Assembly (NCBI GenBank): GCA_944383195.1
Contig: CALWOP010000001.1
Coordinates: 30,083-94,082, forward strand
DNA length: 64,000 nt
Origin: an uncultured Oscillospiraceae bacterium
GTDB lineage: Bacteria > Bacillota > Clostridia > Oscillospirales > Oscillospiraceae
Reading direction: 5' to 3'
Shown here piece after piece: positions 50,542-59,751 of this stretch. The translations under genes and the position numbers were made by a program. How positions within the stretch are numbered: position 1 is the stretch's first letter; every line of letters starts with the position of its first letter. Below the pieces are notes generated by a model that saw nothing but the letters and a program-made list of their open reading frames with translations, was not told where the DNA came from and did no database searches.

Positions 50542-51645
50542 GTGGCTGGCGCTGGCAAAAAGGCGGATGAAGTCTACCGCTGGCTGATGGCCTATATCGA
50601 CGAGAACAAGTTTTCCGGCAACTTAAAGCTGCCTTCGGAAAACGCCCTGTGCCGCCGGTTGGACATGAGCCGGGAGACGGTGCGCGCCGCGCTGGACCGG
50701 ATGGCCCAGGAGGGACTGGTGCGGCGGGTCAAGGGCAGCGGGACCTACATCAACAAGGAGATCGCCCTGTCCAGGGAGCTGGATACCGGCTCCGCCCCTC
50801 TGAAGATCGGCCTCATCCTCCAGGGCCAGGATACCAACGCCAATTCGGAGCTGCTGGTGGGCATCAAGAGCGTACTGCCCGCCGACCAGGTGGATTTGCG
50901 TGTGTTTTTTACGGACAATAAGTTTGCCAACGAGCGCAGCTGCCTGCAGGCGGTGGTCCACCAGAATTTCCAGGGGTTTATCATTGACGGGGTAAAGGCC
51001 AGCCTGCTCAACCCAAATCTGGACTGCTATCGGGAGATCTACCGGCGGCATATCCCAGTCATTTTTTATAACAACTATTATAAAAACCTCCGCTATCCCC
51101 GGGTCATTGTCAACGACATGGAGTGTGCCGACCGGCTGGTGGGCCTGCTCATTGAGCGGGGCCACCGGCTGATCGCAGGCATCTTTGTCTATGACAACTA
51201 CCAGAGCATCGAGAAGTTCCAGGGCACCGCCGCCGCCATGCAGAAGCGGGGCGTGGAGTTCCAGGACGACTACATCAAATGGTGCGTCTCCAATGAGGCC
51301 CACGACCAGAGGTTTGCCCGGTCCATCGACCGATTTTTAAAAGGGCTGCCCAAGTACACTGCCGTGGTGTGCTGCAACTACATGATCTACCGCCTGGTGC
51401 GCCAGGTGCTGGAGGAGCAGGGGAAACGAGTACCAGAGGACTGCTCACTGGTGTGTTTCGACTACTCCGGGCGTGACTGGGAGGCGGAGGGGATCACCTG
51501 TTCCCTCCACCAGGGACAGCAGATGGGCCGGCTGGTGGCGACCCGGCTGATGACCATGATTGAGCGCCGGGACTGTGAAGACAAAAATTACACCTACGTC
51601 ATGAAGCCCAAGATCTACGAGGGCAACTCCATTCCTACCTTGTAA
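50542..51645 (+). CDS. GntR-LacI hybrid (AraR-type) transcription regulator
   Basis: A 367-residue repressor-type regulator. A GntR winged-helix domain (residues about 5-72: LPSENALCRRLDMSRETVRAA and a conserved GSGTY) is followed by a LacI/periplasmic-binding-like sensor domain. AraR proteins have this layout and sense sugars. The GTG at 50542 follows GGAGAGG by six bases. It lies 13 bases after the sulfatase chimera, so it most likely controlled that locus in response to a desulfated sugar or similar; this is inferred. A strong terminator follows. Confidence 0.88.
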   Translation: MAGAGKKADEVYRWLMAYIDENKFSGNLKLPSENALCRRLDMSRETVRAALDRMAQEGLVRRVKGSGTYINKEIALSRELDTGSAPLKIGLILQGQDTNANSELLVGIKSVLPADQVDLRVFFTDNKFANERSCLQAVVHQNFQGFIIDGVKASLLNPNLDCYREIYRRHIPVIFYNNYYKNLRYPRVIVNDMECADRLVGLLIERGHRLIAGIFVYDNYQSIEKFQGTAAAMQKRGVEFQDDYIKWCVSNEAHDQRFARSIDRFLKGLPKYTAVVCCNYMIYRLVRQVLEEQGKRVPEDCSLVCFDYSGRDWEAEGITCSLHQGQQMGRLVATRLMTMIERRDCEDKNYTYVMKPKIYEGNSIPTL

Positions 51646-51647
51646 AA

Positions 51648-51686
51648 AACGCTCTGCGCGGCCCATCTCAAGCCGCTCAGAGCGTT
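51648..51686. terminator. Terminator between the regulator and the anSME gene
   Basis: AACGCTCTG pairs with CAGAGCGTT (51678-51686), continued by CGGC/GCCG, then TTTTT on the plus side. It separates convergent genes. Confidence 0.9.
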
Positions 51687-51689
51687 TTT

Positions 51690-52802
51690 TTATGGGATAG
51701 CTGCCGCTGCCTGACGCAGGCGGGGCAGTGCGTAGTCAAAAAATTGCCGGAAGGCGGGACAGTAGTAATTCGTTCCCTGAGGGCCAAAGGTTGTCCAGTC
51801 CCGGGGACAGCCCCCCCGGCAGATGGAACAATAGGGACAGGAGGAGCAGACCTCGGGCCGGGTACGGCCCTGGGAGAGAAAACGGAGGCTGGGGGGGCTG
51901 CTCATGGCCTGCTTCACGCTCATCTGCCCGATGTTTCCAATGTACCACTCGTCCAGCACAAAAAAATCGCATGGGTACAGGCTGCCGTCCCCCTCCACCA
52001 CCAAATAGCTGCCGCAGGCGCCGGAGGTGGCGCAGGTACTGGGGGGCATCCCGGCCAGAATACGCAGATAGTCGTCAAAGAGCCGAATGCTTACATACTG
52101 CCCCTGCTGCCAGTCCCGGTACCAGCAGTCAAACAGGGTACATAAAAAGTGTCCGTAGCGCTGGGGGGACAGGGAGTAGGGCATACTGCCCCTGGGAGCC
52201 TCCAAAGGGTCCAGACAGGGGATAAACTGGAGCGGGTGGCTGCCCAGCTTTTTCAGGGACTGGTATACCTTCTGGGGGCTGCGGGCCATCTGGTTTGTGA
52301 CTACGCACAGCAGGTTGGTTTCCACTCCTGCTTCATCCAACAGGGCAAGCGCCTGCGTGGCCCGGTTCCAGGTGCCTTTCCCCTGAGGGTCCACCCGCAG
52401 GGCATCGTGCATCTCCCTGGTTCCATCCAGGGAAAGTCCCACCAGAACCCGATGCTGCCGCAAAAACTCCGACCATTCCTTTGTCAGGGTCATACCGTTT
52501 GTCTGAATGGAGTGGTTCACCCTGACGCCGTCAGGCATGATTTCCTCCTCCAGGCGTACAAAATCCCGAAAGAAGTCCAGCCCCGCCAAGGTGGGCTCTC
52601 CACCCTGAAAGGTGATCTGGATCACATCGCCTGCCTGACATTCCGCTGCCGCGGCCTGTAAGAGCGCCCTTGTTGTCTCTGGTTTCATGATCCCCATGCT
52701 TGCCTGCTGGCGGCATTGGGCGATATCCTCATAAAAGCAGTAGCGGCACCGCAGGTCACACAGGCTGGAGGCAGGTTTCACCAAAAAGGTAAGCTGCTTC
52801 AT
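51690..52802 (-). CDS. Anaerobic sulfatase-maturating enzyme (radical SAM)
   Basis: A 370-residue radical SAM enzyme that converts the active-site Cys or Ser of type I sulfatases to formylglycine without oxygen. The radical SAM cluster motif CDLRCRYC is at residues 15-22 and GGEPT follows. The SPASM region has further Cys groups (CATSGACGSY, YPCDFF, CSSCPYCSICRGGCPRD). It stands next to the sulfatase chimera, whose target cysteine is gone, so this maturase needs other sulfatases elsewhere or is a relic. Confidence 0.93.
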   Translation of the reverse strand: MKQLTFLVKPASSLCDLRCRYCFYEDIAQCRQQASMGIMKPETTRALLQAAAAECQAGDVIQITFQGGEPTLAGLDFFRDFVRLEEEIMPDGVRVNHSIQTNGMTLTKEWSEFLRQHRVLVGLSLDGTREMHDALRVDPQGKGTWNRATQALALLDEAGVETNLLCVVTNQMARSPQKVYQSLKKLGSHPLQFIPCLDPLEAPRGSMPYSLSPQRYGHFLCTLFDCWYRDWQQGQYVSIRLFDDYLRILAGMPPSTCATSGACGSYLVVEGDGSLYPCDFFVLDEWYIGNIGQMSVKQAMSSPPSLRFLSQGRTRPEVCSSCPYCSICRGGCPRDWTTFGPQGTNYYCPAFRQFFDYALPRLRQAAAAIP

Positions 52803-52869
52803 AGTTTCCTCCCCAGAGTATCTGTTCTGTGCTTCAGTATAGCAGATGTTTGGTTGGACGCAAAGACTT

Positions 52870-53427
52870 TTACTGCACCAGCCCCACCAGCAGGTTGCCC
52901 ACGCCGCACAGGACCATCACCAGGATGGGGTTGCACTTCCCCAGGCGCAGCGCCCCAAAGGCGGCGGCAAACAGCACGACCCCCACCCAGTTGATGTTGG
53001 CCGGAACCATCTCCGCCCCGCCGAAGGCCACCTGGATCAGAATGGACAATCCCGCCGAGGCAATGAGCGCTACCACCGCCGGGCGCAGGCTGGACAGTAC
53101 ACTTTGGAGAATGGAAAGATTTTTATACCGATAGTAGATAAAAGCCAGCAGAGAGACGATAAACAATGATGGAAAAATACATCCTAGAGTTGCCACCAGC
53201 GCTCCAGGCAGCCCGGCGATGCGGATGCCCACAAAGGTGGCCGAGTTGACAGCAATGGGCCCGGGCGTCATCTCAGCGATGGTGACCAGGTCGGTAAACT
53301 CGTTCATGGTGAGCCAGCCATGGAGCTGGACAGTCTGGGCCTGGATCAGAGGCATAGCGGCGTAGCCGCCCCCGATGGAGAACAGGCCGATTTGAAGAAA
53401 ACTCCAGAAAAGCTGCAAGTAGATCAC
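52870..53427 (-). CDS. chrA: Chromate transporter family protein, second half
   Basis: A 185-residue membrane protein of the CHR family, with SIGGGYAAMPLI (about 17-28) and TPGPIAVNSATFVG (about 54-67), the two family signatures. About six membrane helices. GTG start with GGGGGGAACTCCA upstream. It overlaps the 3' end of the upstream partner gene by 155 bases in a different frame. The pair would form a two-chain transporter for chromate/sulfate-like anions; substrate not proven. Confidence 0.9.
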   Translation of the reverse strand: MIYLQLFWSFLQIGLFSIGGGYAAMPLIQAQTVQLHGWLTMNEFTDLVTIAEMTPGPIAVNSATFVGIRIAGLPGALVATLGCIFPSLFIVSLLAFIYYRYKNLSILQSVLSSLRPAVVALIASAGLSILIQVAFGGAEMVPANINWVGVVLFAAAFGALRLGKCNPILVMVLCGVGNLLVGLVQ

Positions 53428-54001
53428 TGGAGTTCCCCCCTTTCTTCCGCTGGAACATGGCCAGAACCACGCCCAGCACTCCGGCAGCCAGAATGATGTA
53501 GATCACATTGACGCCGTAGACAAAGGTGGAGATAAAGGCGCCCGCCATCACCACCATGTGGATGGAGGATTTGGTCTTCACCACGTTGGCCCCCAGTCCC
53601 CACACCACATCCAGAATGACCGCCGCCACACCGGCCTGCATCCCTTTGAGCACCAGGGCCACGTAGGGATTTGCGGCGAAAGCGGCGTAAAAGAGAGAGA
53701 TAACTGACAAAATGGTGATGGGGGGCAGCACCGTACCTACCACCGCCGTGATCATTCCGGCCAGGCCGCCTACCCGCCAGCCAACCAGAATGGCGGCATT
53801 TACCGCAATGGCGCCGGGGGAGGACTGAGCCAGCGCGGTAAGGTCCAGCATTTCCTGTTCATCGATCCAGTGCAGCTCATCCACAAACTTCCGCTTCATA
53901 AAGGTTATGATGACAAAACCGCCTCCAAAGGTGAAGGCGCTGATATACAGCATACTAAAAAACAAGTCCCGCAAGACGTCTGGTTTTTTCCCCTGTGCCA
54001 T
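53273..54001 (-). CDS. chrA: Chromate transporter family protein, first half, with over-long 3' end
   Basis: A 242-residue frame. Residues 1 to about 190 are a complete CHR-type protein (FGGGFVIITFMKRKF, SSPGAIAVNAAILVG). After FQRKKGGNSSD the frame continues about 50 residues into the next gene out of register, giving a polar nonsense tail. Normally this half ends near the start of the partner. Loss of the stop codon or a small frameshift is likely. AGCGGGATGGGA lies upstream. The gene is divergent from the LysR regulator. Confidence 0.85.
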   Translation of the reverse strand: MAQGKKPDVLRDLFFSMLYISAFTFGGGFVIITFMKRKFVDELHWIDEQEMLDLTALAQSSPGAIAVNAAILVGWRVGGLAGMITAVVGTVLPPITILSVISLFYAAFAANPYVALVLKGMQAGVAAVILDVVWGLGANVVKTKSSIHMVVMAGAFISTFVYGVNVIYIILAAGVLGVVLAMFQRKKGGNSSDLLAAFLEFSSNRPVLHRGRLRRYASDPGPDCPAPWLAHHERVYRPGHHR

Positions 54002-54039
54002 CCCATCCCGCTCCTTTCTGATCTATTATATCTGCAAAA

Positions 54040-54073
54040 GAAAAATAAGTAAAATGCTATATTTTTATTTTTC
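54040..54073. promoter_or_regulatory. Inverted repeat in the chrA/LysR divergent region
   Basis: GAAAAATAA (54040-54048) and TTATTTTTC (54065-54073) form a nine-base inverted repeat between the divergent genes. A candidate operator for the LysR protein; the AT-rich sequence reduces specificity. Confidence 0.4.
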
Positions 54074-54108
54074 TCATAACAAAAACCGTATGAATGGAGG
54101 CCGCAGCC

Positions 54109-54996
54109 ATGACCCTTCGCCACATGAAAATTTTTCTGGCCGTCTATCAGGCGCAGCAGATTACCAAGGCTGCCCGGCAGCTGTGCATGACCCAGCCCGC
54201 CGTAACCCGTGCGATTCAGGAGATCGAAGCCTATTACGGCGTGCGGCTGTTTGAGCGGATCAACCGTAAGCTCTATATCACCCAGACCGGCACCATGTTT
54301 TATACCTATGCGGTCCATATTGTGGATTGCTTTGACCAAATGGAGAAAGGGCTGCGGGACTGGGACCAGCTGGGGGTGCTGCGGGTGGGGGCCACCATCG
54401 CCCTGGGGACGGATCTGCTGCCCAAGGTGCTGGTGCGCTTTCAGCAGGCAAACCCTTCGCTGCAAATCCGGTCTGTGGTCTCCAATGGGGCGGCGCTGCA
54501 GCAGGCTTTGCTGGATAACCAGCTGGACTTTGCGGTGATCGAGGGGAGCGTGGGACAGGAAGAGCTGGCCAGCCGGGCCATTGCCCCGGACCGTTTGGTA
54601 CTGATCCTGCCCCCGGATGATCCCAGAGCCAAGTGGGAACATTTGGCTTTACGGGATCTGGCGGACGATCCATTTTTGCTTCGAGATAAAGGGAGCGTGG
54701 GCCGCGCTTTTTTGGAGCGGGTCTTTGCCCTGCATGAGCTTCCTTTGCAGCCGGTTATGGAGAGCGTCAGCACCCAGGCCATCATACAGGCAGTCCATCT
54801 GGGACTTGGCATCTCATTTTTGCCGGAACGGCTGGTGGCCGAAGCCATCCGGTCAGGCGTAGTGGCCACCAAACAGCTGGATGACGAGTCTTTCCAGCGG
54901 GAAAACCATATCGTGTGGCATAAGCAAAAGTTTTTAACGGCTTCGGCCAGGGCGCTGATGGATTGCGTTTGTGAAGTCAGCTGGGAGGGGCGTTGA
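54109..54996 (+). CDS. LysR-family transcription regulator
   Basis: A 295-residue LysR protein. The winged helix-turn-helix is at residues about 1-60 (FLAVYQAQQITKAARQLCMT, PAVTRAIQEIE) and the effector-binding domain at about 88-290. ATG 54109 has TGGAGG eight bases upstream. It is divergent from the chromate transporter genes and probably controls them from the inverted repeat at 54040-54073. The inducer is unknown. Confidence 0.93.
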   Translation: MTLRHMKIFLAVYQAQQITKAARQLCMTQPAVTRAIQEIEAYYGVRLFERINRKLYITQTGTMFYTYAVHIVDCFDQMEKGLRDWDQLGVLRVGATIALGTDLLPKVLVRFQQANPSLQIRSVVSNGAALQQALLDNQLDFAVIEGSVGQEELASRAIAPDRLVLILPPDDPRAKWEHLALRDLADDPFLLRDKGSVGRAFLERVFALHELPLQPVMESVSTQAIIQAVHLGLGISFLPERLVAEAIRSGVVATKQLDDESFQRENHIVWHKQKFLTASARALMDCVCEVSWEGR

Positions 54997-55274
54997 CCCA
55001 GCGGGGATCATGCACCGGGGAGAGAGGGAAGCCGCGCCCTGTTTCAGGCGGAGCCTGGTACGCTGGAGAAACGGTAAACAAGGATGTGGCCGTGGAGAGT
55101 TCCTGCAATCTGGGAATCATTTGATCAGGGAGTGTTTTTTATGCTGTGCCGGTCATCCTACGCTGTTTGATAGGGCGCTTGCATGACTGTGGAAATGCAG
55201 GAGCCATGAGAAATACATATTGGAGCAAGGGTAAACTCAACCAGCCGCAGGGGCGGGCTTTGAGCAGGATGAGA
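54997..55274. other. Region without a recognised gene
   Basis: Between the LysR gene and the promoter at 55275 I see no credible coding frame, tRNA or riboswitch. Several short G-rich stems can be drawn, but none matches a known class. Confidence 0.5.
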
Positions 55275-55303
55275 TTGGAAAAATTACCAGTTTATGCTAT
55301 AAT
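55275..55303 (+). promoter_or_regulatory. Vegetative promoter of the acyltransferase pseudogene
   Basis: TTGGAA (55275-55280), 17-base spacer and TATAAT (55298-55303), with TG in the extended position. A near-ideal sigma-A promoter 47 bases before the GTG start. Confidence 0.75.
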
Positions 55304-55349
55304 AACTATGCAAACAGGTGGGATTTTTTATAAGCAGGAGGGAAAACGT

Positions 55350-56854
55350 GTGAAACCTGTTGCTTCTCAACCATGGTACCATCTGGACAACGCGGCCATG
55401 ATGTATTCCGCCATCCAGCGGGGGAACTATTCTGCGCTTTATCGGTTTTCCGCCGTGATGACCGACCCTGTGGACCCGCAATGCCTTCAACGGGCCATTG
55501 ATCAAACCATGCCCCGCTTTCCTGGATTCCAGGTCAAAATCCAACGCGGATTCTTCTGGTATTACTTTGAACGGGATGACGGTCCAGGCCCTGTTTTGCA
55601 GCGGGATATCCGAAATCCCTGCCAGCCGGTACGTTTCCAAAATCATGACAAGCTGATCCGATTTTTTTACTACGAAAAACGGATCTCCATGGAGGTATTT
55701 CATACGCTGGCAGATGGCGGCGGGGCGTTGGTCCTGTTTAAGACACTGCTGGCGGTGTATTTGCGGGAAAGGGGGCACGAGATTCCCAATACCCACGGAA
55801 TCCTGGATATCACCCAACCGCCCCAGCCGGAAGAGTGGGAGGACGCCTATGCCCGGTATGCCCATTCCAGGGTCCACCTGAGCATGAGCGAGCCAAAAGC
55901 CTACGCCTGTACCGGAACCCCGGAGCCTTTTTACACTCTGAATGTGACCATGGGCTTTGTCTCCGTGGGGAACTTCATGCCGCAGCAAAGGGGCATGGGG
56001 CCTCGATTACGGAGTATCTGGCCGCCGTTTTGCTGCAATCCATTCTGAGGCGGCAGCGGCGGGAGGGGCGCAGACGGGAGCTGCCCGTTTCTCTGGCGGT
56101 GCCCATCAATCTTCGGCCCTATTTTCCCTCTTCCACCCTGCGTAATTTTATTTTGACTGTCCGTCCCAGCATCAATCCGGAACTGGGCGATTACACCCTG
56201 GACGAGATCATTGCCCAGGTTCACCACCATATGCGCCTGCATATCACCCGGCAAGAGATGCAGGCGGTCATTACAAAAAATGTCTCACTCCAGCACATCC
56301 TGCCTCTCCAGCTGGTGCCCTCGCCGGTGAAGAATTTTGCTATGGCGGTGTGCGCTGGGGTTTGCTGTGGACTGCTGAATTTCTTCTTGTGGCCAGGTGT
56401 GCCCTGGTCGCTGTTTGTGGTGGGGGCCTGCGCTGTGCTGTGGGTATGGCTGGTTCCGCCTCTTCTGCTGCGGCGTTCCCCCTCGGTAGTTCTGCTTCTG
56501 CTGGATTTGCTGGCTGTGGGCGGCCTGCTGGTGCTGATTGGAATGGTTTTACATGGAAGCGTATGGCTTTATGGAATTGCCCTGCCTGTTTGGGCCGGGT
56601 TTTCCCTGATTTTGCTGGCTATCTGGATGACAGCTAAAAACCGCTCCTTTCTCAGCCGGGCTATGCTGATTTTGGGCGGTCTGGCGCTCTTTCTGGTCTG
56701 GCTGGAATATATCATCGACTGCTTTCTGGGGGCGTACCACCCTATGTGGTCCCTGATTGCCGCGGCGGTGGCCGTCACCATGATAATGCCGTTGGCAGTG
56801 ATTCGTACCCGCCCCAATCTTCGCCGTCAAGTGCGCCGCAGGTTTCACTTTTGA
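55350..56854 (+). pseudogene. Condensation/acyltransferase-type membrane protein, frameshifted
   Basis: Two overlapping frames make one protein of about 500 residues. The first frame (GTG 55350 to about 55979) has a condensation/alcohol-acetyltransferase domain with FHTLADGGG (HxxxDG active-site motif). The second frame (about 55980-56854) continues with AAAKGHGASITEYLAAVLL, PVSLAVPINLRPYF and then a C-terminal region with six membrane helices. Adding one G after the ATG at 55977-55979 would join the frames as FMAAAKGHG. It is either a real one-base deletion or a sequence error. The start follows AGGAGGGAAAAC. The adjacent esterase suggests lipid or ester metabolism. Confidence 0.8.
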
Positions 56855-56860
56855 ATAACC

Positions 56861-56896
56861 AAACGCAGGGCCTGCCCTTTGGCAGACCCTGCGTTT
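56861..56896. terminator. Terminator after the acyltransferase pseudogene
   Basis: AAACGCAGGGCCTGCC pairs with 56881-56896 with one mismatch and a four-base loop, then TTTTC. It separates convergent genes. Confidence 0.88.
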
Positions 56897-56944
56897 TTCT
56901 TATGCCAACTGCCTTAAAAAATCTGCCATGGCGGTCATTGCCTC

Positions 56945-57853
56945 TCAAGCGCTTTTCAAGGGGAACATCTGGAACACGTGCCACATATCCGGCCAGCTTT
57001 GCAGTACACAGGGGACTCCAGCGGTAGTCAGCGCATTTCGGAGCCGCTCTGAGTCGGAATAAAGGATCTCACGCTCGCCTACCTGAATCAGGGTAGGAGG
57101 CAGGCCAGACAGATCAGCAAACAGGGGAGAGAGCTTGGAGTGGCAATAATCTGCGTTTGGGGCATATGCGCTTCGTACCGACTGGATGTAGCGGTTTGTC
57201 AGCATGGGGTCCAGTTCTTCCCGCTGGGTGTAGGAATCCCCGCTGGCGGACATATCTGTCCAGGGAGAAAAGAGGACCAGCCGACCGGGCTGGAACCGCC
57301 CTTCCTCTTTCAAAGCGAGGGTAAGCTCCAAAGCCAGGTTTCCCCCTGCGGAGTCTCCCGCCAAGATCACATCTTTTGCGCCCCAGCCCTGGTGCATGAG
57401 ATATTCCCAGGCTTCCAGCGCGTCTTCCAAGGCGGCGGGGTAGGGAAATTCGGGGGCCAGGCGATACTGGAAGGCTAGAACTTCGCAGCCCGTTGCGCCG
57501 GCCATTTTGGCGGCCAGCACTCTGGCATAGCCCAGATTTCCGCTGGTGTATCCTCCGCCATGGCAGTAGAGGATCACTTTGCTGCAGTCGTGTCCCCGCT
57601 CCGGGCGGACCCATGCCATGGGCATTTCCCCCAGGGAGAGGGGTTCCCAGCTAAAGCCGATGGGAGGAGACATCAGGCGGCCCAGGACCTCCTGACCCTT
57701 ACGCTGGCGGGCCAGGTCTTCCACATCCATGGAATCCGGGGATGCCGCGCTGTGGATGGCCTTGAGCGCAGTCATCATGGCCTCGGTGAGCTTTTGGTTA
57801 AGCAGCTCCGTTGTTTCTTTATGTATCTTTTGTGAATTGATTTTTGATTTCAT
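56945..57853 (-). CDS. Alpha/beta hydrolase, hormone-sensitive-lipase family
   Basis: A 302-residue cytoplasmic esterase. The oxyanion motif HGGGYTSG, the nucleophile in GDSAGGN, the acid in the YSDSERLR region and the His in PDMWHVFQMF are all visible, so it should be active. The family hydrolyses short acyl esters. No signal peptide. GAAAGG lies upstream of the ATG. It is convergent with the acyltransferase-type gene; the two may act on the same acyl product. Confidence 0.9.
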   Translation of the reverse strand: MKSKINSQKIHKETTELLNQKLTEAMMTALKAIHSAASPDSMDVEDLARQRKGQEVLGRLMSPPIGFSWEPLSLGEMPMAWVRPERGHDCSKVILYCHGGGYTSGNLGYARVLAAKMAGATGCEVLAFQYRLAPEFPYPAALEDALEAWEYLMHQGWGAKDVILAGDSAGGNLALELTLALKEEGRFQPGRLVLFSPWTDMSASGDSYTQREELDPMLTNRYIQSVRSAYAPNADYCHSKLSPLFADLSGLPPTLIQVGEREILYSDSERLRNALTTAGVPCVLQSWPDMWHVFQMFPLKSA

Positions 57854-57993
57854 ACAGAAGTCACCTTTCCTTTGTATTGCTATGAGTCCATGATACCATG
57901 TTCAGGTTCGGAATACGGTTGTTTGGACAACGCGGCAGCAACATTGCCACGTTTTGCTTCCATGGCGGTGTTGCTTATTCGACCCCAAAACAG

Positions 57994-58036
57994 ATATGTG
58001 CTCCGAAGACGGGTTTCTTGTCTTCGGAGCACATAT
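57994..58036. terminator. Strong terminator after the Crp/Fnr gene
   Basis: A perfect 17-base stem (ATATGTGCTCCGAAGAC with 58020-58036) and nine-base loop; T-runs on both sides. It lies downstream of the Crp/Fnr gene on the minus strand. Confidence 0.92.
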
Positions 58037-58059
58037 TTTTTGTACCAGCGCAAATGAAC

Positions 58060-58767
58060 TTATTGGTTTGGGTCCTGCTCCTCCTCCGTGATGGGCATCT
58101 CAATGAGAAGTTCAAAGTTGCTCTTATCAAATTTTAAAAGGCCTTCGTCCCGCATTTTGCACAGTTCATTGGACATGGCGCTGCGGTCCACAAACAGGAA
58201 ATCGGCCAGATCCTGCCGGTTCAATGGAATGGAGAAGGTGCGGCTGCCCGCTTTATGGAATTGATCTGACAGATAATCCTGCAGGCGCTCCCGGGTGGAA
58301 CGGCGGATGCTGTCCTCCAACTTTCGGGTCAGACGGTGGGCCTGTTGTGCCGTTGCAAGCGTAAGATTCTGCAAAAAACGAATCTGAACCGGGGCCGTCA
58401 GCACATTCTTTCGCAGCAGCTGGCTGACATTTAAAAACAGGATTTCTGTTTCCGATGTGGCTTCCGCTGAAATATGCAGGCGGTACCCTCCGATGGCGTT
58501 CAGCAGACCGATGGACTCTCCGGTGCCCAGTTCCTCCATCAAATTGCTGTTTCCGTTTGCGTCTATGTGAAACAGATGAAGATTTCCGGACAGGATTACG
58601 CCCACCTGGGACATCAAATCTCCGTCTTGCATCACCAAGGTTCGCTTTGGGTAGGTCCTGCGGTGGGAGGCTATGGTTCCCAGTGCGTCCAGAATTTCGC
58701 TGTCTTCCATATTGCGAAACAGCAACCCGCGTTTCAAAACAGAAATCATGTTCTCCTGATCTATCAT
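58060..58767 (-). CDS. Crp/Fnr-family transcription regulator
   Basis: A 235-residue regulator with a cyclic-nucleotide-binding-like beta barrel (about 15-130) and a winged helix (about 160-225; LNRQDLADFLFVDRSAMSNEL is the helix-turn-helix). No N-terminal Cys cluster for an Fe-S cluster is visible, and the cAMP-binding motif is not conserved, so the effector is unknown. ATG 58767 follows AGGAGGGG by seven bases. It is monocistronic. Confidence 0.9.
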   Translation of the reverse strand: MIDQENMISVLKRGLLFRNMEDSEILDALGTIASHRRTYPKRTLVMQDGDLMSQVGVILSGNLHLFHIDANGNSNLMEELGTGESIGLLNAIGGYRLHISAEATSETEILFLNVSQLLRKNVLTAPVQIRFLQNLTLATAQQAHRLTRKLEDSIRRSTRERLQDYLSDQFHKAGSRTFSIPLNRQDLADFLFVDRSAMSNELCKMRDEGLLKFDKSNFELLIEMPITEEEQDPNQ

Positions 58768-58971
58768 GTCTTGTCCCCTCCTTTCCCAAAGTTGTTTCCA
58801 TAGAACAACCATAGCGAAAATGACCGGATTTGTCAATTATGCTTGCTGAGGGGGTGATGGTATGAAGCTATGTTGGATGGACAACCGATTTTTGATTGGC
58901 TGATACCGCATACTCATATCAGCCAATCAAAATGGCTTGGATAATCTGTTTATCCAAAGGAGAAAATAATT

Positions 58972-59418
58972 ATAAAGTTTTGGAAAAAGGGACTTGCGCT
59001 GTGTCTGATCCTTTGTATCACAGCGGGAATGATGATGACCAGTGGAGCGGAATCCCTCAGTATTCCCATAGGAAGCGGCACCTTCCCCGATCCAGCCTTT
59101 TTGAGCTGGGTTCATCAAAACGATACGGATGTGGACGGTTTTCTTTCTCAGACGGAGCGGGATGCCGTCACCAGTATGGACCTTCGGAAGAAGGGCATCC
59201 AGGACCTGAGCGGTCTGGAATGGTTTGATCGGCTGGAAAAATTAAATTGCAGTGAAAATGATTTGCTCGCCTTGGAGCTGGAGAATTTTCCCGTGTTGAC
59301 ATCGCTGACCTGCAACGAAAATTCCAGGCTGTCAAATCTGACGCTGGGCGGCGTGCCCGCGCTGGAGCAGCTTTCCTGCTTTCGCTCCAATCTCTCTCAG
59401 TCTTTGTGTGGGCGCTGA
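58972..59418 (+). pseudogene. Secreted leucine-rich-repeat protein, start codon lost and truncated
   Basis: The frame reads K-F-W-K-K-G-L-A-L-C-L-I-L as a signal peptide directly after a good ribosome site (AAAGGAG) with ATA where ATG is expected at 58972. The mature part has LRR-type repeats (LNCSENDLLALELENFPVL, LTCNENSRLSNLTLGGVPAL). The first usable Met is 19 codons later and would remove most of the signal peptide. The frame stops at 59418 after two to three repeats, much shorter than internalin-type proteins. Confidence 0.65.
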
Positions 59419-59751
59419 CCGCAGGCGCCGCAGCTTATGCCATCAGCCATCTGTGGCGGTATCTCCAGGGACGTAAAACCGGACAGGCATCTGAAGGGGA
59501 CCTCTTTCTGACCATCCTCCCCATGGCGTTTGCCGTTTTCGCGATCTCTTGGCTCGGGCAATCTCTCCTTCCTGCCCCTGGTACTGGGTACCCTTCTCAT
59601 GGTAGACGGGGTGGGAAAAGCTCCTCTGGTTATCGCCGCCATCCGCTCCAAGCCCCCCATCCTTATTCCCCTTCTTCTTTTCTCCCTCATCCCAACCATT
59701 CTGGGGGTCATGCTGGTGGTCAACCCCTTCCATGCAGCTCGAGATGGATGA
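59400..59751 (+). pseudogene. Fragment of a small membrane protein, frameshifted
   Basis: Two frames share hydrophobic helices: VWALTAGAAAYAISHLW and LTILPMAFAVFAISWLG in one frame to about 59565, then LPLVLGTLLMVDGVGK and IPLLLFSLIPTILGVMLVV in another to 59751. No family recognised. The upstream end merges with the LRR fragment, suggesting a deletion joined two genes. Confidence 0.5.

Noticed and set aside
54997-55349. T-box or cobalamin riboswitch before the acyltransferase gene
   Set aside because: No T-box sequence, no cobalamin or other conserved core could be recognised; only generic stems.
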